A stretch of 64,000 nt of DNA from Nectonema munidae. Lineage: Eukaryota > Nematomorpha > Nectonematoida > Nectonematidae. The stretch lies in contig JAUIRK010000504.1 of the NCBI GenBank assembly GCA_030549495.1, forward strand, positions 1 through 64,000, given 5' to 3'. Position 1 is the stretch's first letter. Each line of letters begins with the position of its first letter. The position numbers and the translations under genes were made by a program. Positions 58,362 through 64,000 of the stretch are shown here, one piece after another. The notes beneath the pieces were generated by a model. That model saw nothing but the letters and a program-made list of their open reading frames with translations, was not told the origin of the DNA and ran no database searches.

Positions 58362-59581
58362 GTTTATTCAAAGATTATTCGTACTGAAAAGATGATGGGT
58401 ACATCCCGTAAATTATTACCACTGTAAACATTATTGCTACACCTAATAATTATTGATATACCACAGAAGGATCATTAGTAGATATAAAAATCAATTTTAC
58501 AGGCAAAGATATGATAATTTACATAATAAATGAATTAGCAAATTAGATTATCATTCAAATTTGTGGACAATATAAAATAAAATATGAGAATAATTTATCG
58601 TTAACTATATAAAATCTCAATCAAAAGTAGATAGATGTGTTTATTTAAATTAAAAATAAATTTGTACAAATCTAATGAAATCTTTTAAAACTTAATAATT
58701 AAAATTTTAAAGTAATACAATTAAGAAAAAAATTTTTAACTAAATAACTTAGTTTAAAGAAAATAGACTATTATTAACACCTTACATATTTAAAAATTAT
58801 CTATAGTGGTTATCTTTTATAGAAATCAGAATATTAATTACTAATAAAATAAAAACAAGAACCGTGTTTTATTAAAAATATAAATTTAAAATAGTAACAA
58901 ACAAACAAATTATCTTTCTTGAAAGAAAGAATTTATTGGAAAAAATGTAGAATTTAGAATAAAAAATTACAGTAGTATTCAGTAGTTGAGCACACACAAG
59001 ACTAATTAAAGCTTGAGAAGGGTCTTTCTCAAGAATTTCTTTCTTTCTTTTTTCTCAAGAAATTTCTTGAGAAGTGTAGGTATAAAATAAGTTGCAAAAG
59101 TAAAGCCTTGAGTTTTGAAAAGTGAAAATTCGTCCTTTATTTTTGTTAACTCGATGTAAATAATGTCCATGCGAACAAATTTATAAAATATTTAAAATAT
59201 ATTTCAATTTTTCAAAAATATTTAGTAAAATTTTTAATTTCTTTAAAATTAAAAAGCATATTTCATTCTCTTTTGTTTTTAACAATGCCCTTTATTCAAA
59301 ATATGAATTAAAATATATATTACTAGAAATTGTAAGTTCTCTTGTATTTGGTCATTATCATATAGCATACACTATGTGAAAGACAGGTTTCGGTGATTGA
59401 AACCTAACCAATTCCACTTTTGGTTTCAAACTATAAGGTTTGAACTGGCATTTAGTGGCTACGGATAATTAAAAGACTTTTTAACCCCCTTGAAATCCCG
59501 TTTTTTTCTTTTGTTCTCCCCCTTGTAAGGGCTATTCACCCCTTTTTAATTCCATATTTTTCACCGCCCCCTCTCTAACTG
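58362..59581. other. A+T-rich island in block D2 (about 1.2 kb)
   Basis: This second copy of 45,775-46,970 is longer by 24 bp: 3 bp near 58,396, about 13 bp near 58,880 and about 8 bp near 59,030. I count about eight substitutions, nearly all in the first 750 bp; the last 450 bp look identical. The insertion near 59,030 completes a hairpin that is incomplete in the first copy. The minus-strand frame of the first island is not maintained here. No coding or RNA gene is recognised. Confidence 0.87.
59012..59073. repeat. Palindrome cluster in island 2
   Basis: CTTGAGAA (59,012-59,019) and its reverse complement TTCTCAAG (59,026-59,033) form an 8-bp stem with a 6-base loop. A TTTC-rich spacer follows, then a perfect 22-bp palindrome at 59,052-59,073 with half-site TTCTCAAGAAA. 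So the 8-mer or its complement occurs four times within 62 bp. In island 1 the second occurrence is missing. Confidence 0.75.
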
Positions 59582-62500
59582 TGCCTGCCTGTGTTTAAGT
59601 GCTCCCTGTTTCTGCTTGCCTATTATTTAAGTCCTACCTGTGCTTAAGTGCTCCTTGTTTATGCCTTCCTGTGTTTGGGTGTTCCCTGTTTGTGCCTTCA
59701 TGTGTTTGAGTGCCCTCTGCTGGTGCTTGCCTGTGTTAAAGTGCTCCCTTTTTGTGCCTGAATCTATTTAAGTGCTCCCTGTTTGTGCTAGCATGTGTTT
59801 AAGTTTCCCTTGTTTGTGCCTCCCTGTGTTTAAGTTTTCCCTATGTGTGCTCCCTGTTTGAGCCTACCTGTGTTTGAGTGCTACTTGTTTGTGTTTGTCT
59901 GTGTTATAGTGCCCCATGTTTGAGTGCCTCCTATTTTTACCTTCCTGTGTTTGAATGCGCCCTGTTGGTGCTTACGTGTGTTAAAGTGGTCCCTTTTTGT
60001 GCCTGTCTCTGTTTAAGTGCTACCTGTTTGTGCCTGCCTGTGTTTAATTCTACCTTGATTGTGCTTGCGTATGTTGGTTTCTCCCTGTTTGAGCTTGCCT
60101 GTGTTTAAGTGCTCCCAATTTCTGGTTGCTTATTGTTTAAGTCCTACCTGTATTTAAGTTCTCCTTGTTTGTGCCTAACCGTGTTTGGGTGATCCCTGTT
60201 GATTGAATGCTCGTCATTTGTTCCTGTCTGTGTTTGAGTGTTCCCTGTTTTTGCCTGTATGTGCTTCCTGTTTGTGCCTTCCTGTGTTTGAGTGGCCTCT
60301 GTTGGTGCTTGCCTGTGTTAAAGTGCTCCCTTTTTGTGACTGAATCTGTTCAAGTGCTCCCTGTTTGAGATCGCATCTGTTTAAGTGTTCCCTGTTTTTG
60401 CCAGCCTGTGTTTAAGTCCTACCTGTTTGTGCCTGCCTGTGTTTGAGTGCTCCCTTTTTGAGCCTGCCTGCTTTTGAGTGCTCCTTGTTTGTGTCTGCGG
60501 GTGTTATAGTGCCCCAATCTTTGAGTGCCTCCTGTTTATGCCTGCTTGTGTTTGAATGCCCCCTGTTGGTGTTTGTCTGTGTTAAAGTGCTCCCATCTTG
60601 TGCCTTTCTCTGTTTGTGCCTACCTGTGCTTAAGTCAACCCTGTTTGTGCCTGCATGTGTTGGGTTCTCCCTATTTCAGTGCCTGCCTGTGTTTAATTGC
60701 TACTTGTTTCTGCTTGAGTATTGTTTAAGTCCTACCTGTGTTTAAGTGCTCCTTGTTTGTGCCTGCCTGTGTTTGAGTGCTCCCTATTTTGCCTGTGTTT
60801 GAGTGCTCCCTATTTTGCATGTGTGTGTTTGAGTGCCCTCTGTTAGTACTTGCCTGTGTTTAAGTGTTCCCTTTTTGTGCTTAAATCTGTTTAAGTGCTT
60901 GCATGTAGTTAAGTCCACTCTGTTTGTGCCTGCCTGTGTCGGGTGCTCGCTGTGTTTGAGTGCCTGCCTGTGTTTAAGTGCTCCCTTTTCTTCTTGCACT
61001 CGTTGCTTGTGTCTGACTGTGTTTAGATGCTCCCTGTTGATTTAGTGCTCGTTGTTTGTTAATGCCTGTGTTTGAGTGCTCTCTGTTCGTAACTGCCTGT
61101 GTTTGAGTGTTATCTGTTTGCGTCTGCATATGTCTAAGTGCTCGCTGTTTGTACCTGCCTGTGTTTAATTCCACCTTGTGTGTGCTTGCATATGTTGGGT
61201 TCTCCATATTTGAGTGCCTGCCTGGGTTTAAGTGCTCCATGTTTCTGCCTGCTTATTGCTTAAGTTCTACCTGTGTTTAAGTGCCTCTTGTTTGTGCCTG
61301 AGCGTGTTTGGGTGATCCCTGTTGATTGAGTGCTCGTCGTTTGTTCCTGCCTTTGTTTGAGTGCCTCCTGTTTTTGCTTGTATGTGCTTCTTATGTTTGA
61401 GTGCCCTCTGTTGGTGCTTTCCTGTGTTAAAGTGTTCCCTTTTTGTGCCGAATCTGTTTAAGTGCTCCCTGTTTGAGCTTGCATGTGTTTAAGTGTTTCC
61501 TGTTTGTGCCAGCCTGTGTTTAAGTCCTCCCTGTTTGTGCCTACCTGTGTTTGAGTGCTCCCATTTTGAGCCTGCCTATGTTTGAGTGCTCCTTGTTTGT
61601 GTCTGCCTGTGTTATAGTGCCCCATGTTTGAGTGCCTCCTGTTTATGCCTGATTGTGTTTGAATGGCCCCTGTTGGTGTTTGCCTGTGTTAAAGTGCTCC
61701 CTTTTTGTGCCTGTCTCTGTTTAACAGCTCCCTGTTTGTGCCTGCCTGTGTTTAAGTCAAGCCTATTTGTGCCTGCGTGTTTTGGGTTCTCCCTGTTTGA
61801 GTGCCTGCCTGTGTTTAAGTGCTCCTTGTTTCTGCTAGACTATTGTTTAAGTCCTACCTGTGTTTAAGTGCTCCTTGTTGTGCCTGCCTGTGTTTGGGTG
61901 CTCCCTGTTGATAGAGTGCTCGTTGTTTGTTCCTGCCTGTGTTTGAGTGCTCCCTATTTTGCCTATGTGTGTTTGAGTGCCCTCTGTTGGTACTTGCCTG
62001 TGTTTAAGTGTTCCCTTTTTGTGTCTAAATCTGTTTAAGTGCTTGCATGTGGTTAAGTCCACACTGTTTGTGCCTGCCTATGTCGGGTGCTCGCTATTTT
62101 TGAATGCCTGCCTGTGTTTAAGTGCCCCCTTCTTTCCTTGTCCTCGTTGTTTGTGTCAGACTGTGTTTGGATGCTCCCTGTTGATTTAGTGCTCGTTGTT
62201 TGATAATGCCTGTGTTTGAGTGTTCTCTGTTTGTAACTGCCTGCTTTTGAGTGTTACCTGTTTGCGCCTGCCTGTGTCTAAGTACTCGATGTTTGTGCCT
62301 GCCTGTTTTTAATTCCACCTTGTTTGTGCTTGCGTATGTTGGGTTCTCCCTATTTGAGTGCCTGCCTGTATTGTGCTCCCTGTTTCTGCCTGCTTATTAA
62401 TTAAGTCCTACCTGTGTTTAAGTGCTCCTTGTTTGTGCCTGACCGTGTTTGGGTGCTTCCTGTTGATTGAGTGCTTGTCGTTTGTTCCTGCCTGTTTTTG

Positions 62501-62872
62501 AGTGCTCCCTGTTTTTGCCTGTATGTGCTTCCTGTTTGTGCCTTCCCGTGTTTGAGTGCCCTCTGTTGGTGCTTGCCTGTAAAGTGCTCCCTTTTTGTGC
62601 CTGAATCTGTTTAAGTGCTCCCTGTTTGAGCTTGCATGTGTTTAAGTGTTCCCTGTTTGTGCCAGCCTGTGTTTAAGTCCTCCCTGTTAGTGCCTGCCTG
62701 TGTTTGAGTGCTCCCTTTTTGAGCCTTCCTGTGTTTGAGTGCTCCTTGTTTGTGTCTGCCTGTATTATAGTGCCCCATCTTTGAGTGCCTCCTGTTTATG
62801 CCTGCTTGTTTTTGAATCCCCCTGTTGGTGCTTGCCTGTATTAAAGTGCTCCCTTTTTGCGCCTGCCTGTGT
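59582..62872. repeat. Block D2, right flank of divergent monomers
   Basis: This copy of the D1 right flank, 46,971-49,672, carries 588 bp more at about 60,170-60,757. The two 1,144-bp HOR copies begin near 60,784 and 61,928. Outside the extra segment it is close to D1, with scattered substitutions. Homology ends near 62,872; D1 there enters a TTTAAGTCAACTC monomer and then HORs, while D2 enters a degraded HOR directly. Confidence 0.85.
60170..60757. repeat. 588-bp segment present in D2, absent from D1
   Basis: The offset between D1 and D2 changes from 12,611 to 13,199 bp across this segment. In D2 it is bounded by two similar strings, GTCCTACCTG followed by TTTAAG and CTCCTTGTTTGTGCC, starting near 60,141 and 60,729. 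D1 has one such string near 47,530. This is the expected scar of recombination between direct repeats, most simply a deletion in D1. The segment itself is divergent monomers resembling 48,090-48,660. Confidence 0.8.
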
Positions 62873-63560
62873 TTGAGTGCTCCTTGTTTGTGACTGCCTG
62901 TGTTATAGTGCCCCATGTTTGTGCCTGCCTCTGTTTGAGTGCCACCTGTTGTTTGAGTGCTCCTTGTTTGTGTCTGCCTGTGCTTGAGTGCCCAATGTTT
63001 GTGCCTGCCTGTGTTTGTGCCTTCTGTTTGTGCCTGCCTGTGTTTGTGTCCTTCTTGTTTGTGCTTCCTGTGTTTGTGTGGCCCCTGTTGAGTCTTACCT
63101 TTTTAAGTGCTCCCTGTTTGTGGCTAGCCTGTTTATAGTGCCCCATGTTTGGGCTTGCCTGTGTTTGAGTGCTCCCTGTTTGTGCTGCCTGTGTTTAAGT
63201 CCCCCCTGTTTGTGCCTGCCTGTGTTTGAGTGCCTCTGTTTGTGCCTGCCTGTGTTTGTGTCCTCCTTGTTTCTGCCTCCTGTCTTTGTGTGCCCCTTAT
63301 TGGTGTTTACCTGTTTTAAAGTGCTCCCCTTTTTCCTGAATCTGTTTAAGTGCTACCTGTTTGTGCTTGCATGTGTTTAAGTTTTCCCTGTTTGTGCCTG
63401 CCTGTGTTTAAATCCTCCCTGTTTGTGCCTGACTGTGTTTAGAGTGCTCCCTGTTTGAGTCCCTCTGGTTTTTCCTGTTGTGCCTTCCTGTGTTTGATGC
63501 CCCTGTTGGTGCTTGCCTGTGTTAAAGTGCCCTTTTGTGCCTGATCTCTTTAAGTGCCCC
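62873..63560. repeat. Degraded HOR at the right side
   Basis: Monomers follow L/W order, with a unit 1 relative at 62,965 (CTGCCTGTGCTTGAG), but many have lost bases: GTGCTTCCTGTG, GTGCTGCCTG, TTTTTCCTGAATC, TTTTTCCTGTTGTGCC, GTTTGATGCCCCTG and CCTGATCTC. This pattern matches the smaller deletion-rich patches at 26,055, 38,491 and 43,271. No gene is visible. Confidence 0.75.
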
Positions 63561-64000
63561 TGTTTGTGCCTGCCTGTGTTTAAGTCCTTCCTGTTTGTGC
63601 CTGCCTGTGTTGGGTCCTCCCTGTTTGTGTCTGCCTGTGTTTGAGTGCTCCCGATTCGTGCCTGCCTGTGTTTGAGTGCTCCCTGTTTCAACCTGCCTGT
63701 GTTTGAGTGCTCCTTATTTATGTCTGCCTGTGTTATAGTGTCCCATGTTTGAGTCCCTCTTGTTTTTGCCTGCTTCTGCCTTCCTGTGTTTGAATGCCCC
63801 TTGTTTGTGCTTGCCTGTGTTTAAGTGCTCCTTTTTGAGCCTGAATCTGTTTAAGTGCTCCCTGTTTGTGACTGCCTGTGTTATAGTGCCCCATGTTTGT
63901 GCCTGCCTCTGTTTGAGTGCCTCCTGTTGTTTGAGTGCTCCCTGTTTGTGTCTGTCCGTGCTTGAGTGCCCAATATTTGTGCCTGCCTGTGTTTGAGTGC
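63561..64000. repeat. HOR array continuing past the right edge
   Basis: A W-like TTGGGTCCTCCC monomer near 63,610 is followed by units 9-18 in order, then unit 1 at 63,943. The sequence ends inside unit 2, so the array continues beyond the window. Confidence 0.85.

Larger units (their letters stand above)
1..64000. repeat. 31-bp satellite array with higher-order repeats
   Basis: Apart from two A+T-rich islands and a T-rich insert, the whole window is made of 31-bp monomers and truncated forms of them. The consensus has two related halves, TGTTTGTGCCTGCCTG and TGTTTGAGTGCTCCC. Base counts on the + strand consensus are 13 T, 9 G, 8 C and 1 A. Monomers differ at fixed positions and recur in a set order, so the array has higher-order structure. 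The marker monomer (unit 1), with TGTCCGTGCTTGAG then CCCAATATT, occurs about 99 times, mostly at 570- or about 421-bp spacing, and is missing only from the divergent blocks near 45-49 kb, 51 kb and 57-63 kb. This is seen directly. A centromeric or heterochromatic location is inference. No function is known to me. Confidence 0.97.

Noticed and set aside
45775-59581. The two A+T-rich islands as long terminal repeats of one large element
   Set aside because: The 11.4 kb between them is ordinary satellite with no coding sequence, and the flanking divergent monomers are duplicated together with the islands, so segmental duplication explains them better.
62988-63380. 130-codon + strand frame, the longest in the window
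   Set aside because: It lies in a degraded HOR. Its length comes from frame changes between monomers, and its composition is the usual Cys/Leu/Pro/Val repeat translation.
1-64000. Telomeric repeats or rDNA spacer
   Set aside because: No TTAGGG-, TTAGG- or TTTAGGG-type runs and no rRNA-like sequence were seen on either strand.

Overview
This window is essentially one continuous satellite-DNA array. No protein gene, rRNA, tRNA, CRISPR array or recognisable coding transposon can be supported. It must be eukaryotic nuclear DNA, most likely heterochromatin or another repeat-rich region. The species cannot be read from the sequence; the only non-satellite DNA, two copies of an A+T-rich island, matched nothing I could name.

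The basic repeat is a 31-bp monomer. Its first half reads TGTTTGTGCCTGCCTG (16 bp, 'A') and its second half TGTTTGAGTGCTCCC (15 bp, 'B'). The + strand is almost free of A (1 of 31 consensus bases). Monomers are arranged in higher-order repeats (HORs). The main form (L) is 570 bp: 16 full monomers, one irregular 56-bp unit and one 18-bp half unit. A short form (S) is 421 bp and a long form (W) is about 762 bp. A diagnostic monomer ('unit 1', containing TGTCCGTGCTTGAG) occurs once per HOR, and I located about 99 copies.

Layout. 1-20,580 is a mosaic of HOR blocks duplicated on a kilobase scale: a 4.08-kb offset pair, a 3,115-bp offset pair, and a 6.3-kb tandem duplication whose second copy has lost about 0.27 and 1.59 kb. 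20,581-44,759 is a more regular core of L and S HORs, with a 61-bp T-rich insert at 41,321 and a few patches dense in single-base deletions. 44,760-49,672 (block D1) and 57,240-62,872 (block D2) are long copies of a divergent region. Each has a roughly 1.2-kb A+T-rich island flanked by divergent monomers, which include a second HOR of 1,144 bp. 50,930-51,770 is a composite joining the left and right edges of such a block without its centre. Ordinary HORs fill 49,673-50,929, 51,771-57,239 and the right end, where 62,873-63,560 is degraded.

The interest is structural: nested periods (about 15/16, 31, 421/570/762 and 1,144 bp, then kilobase duplications), linked HOR haplotypes, and visible scars of unequal exchange. 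The many short open frames on both strands follow from the repeat composition. Some irregular patches may be assembly or consensus errors. All alignments were made by eye, so block edges are good to roughly 10-50 bp.
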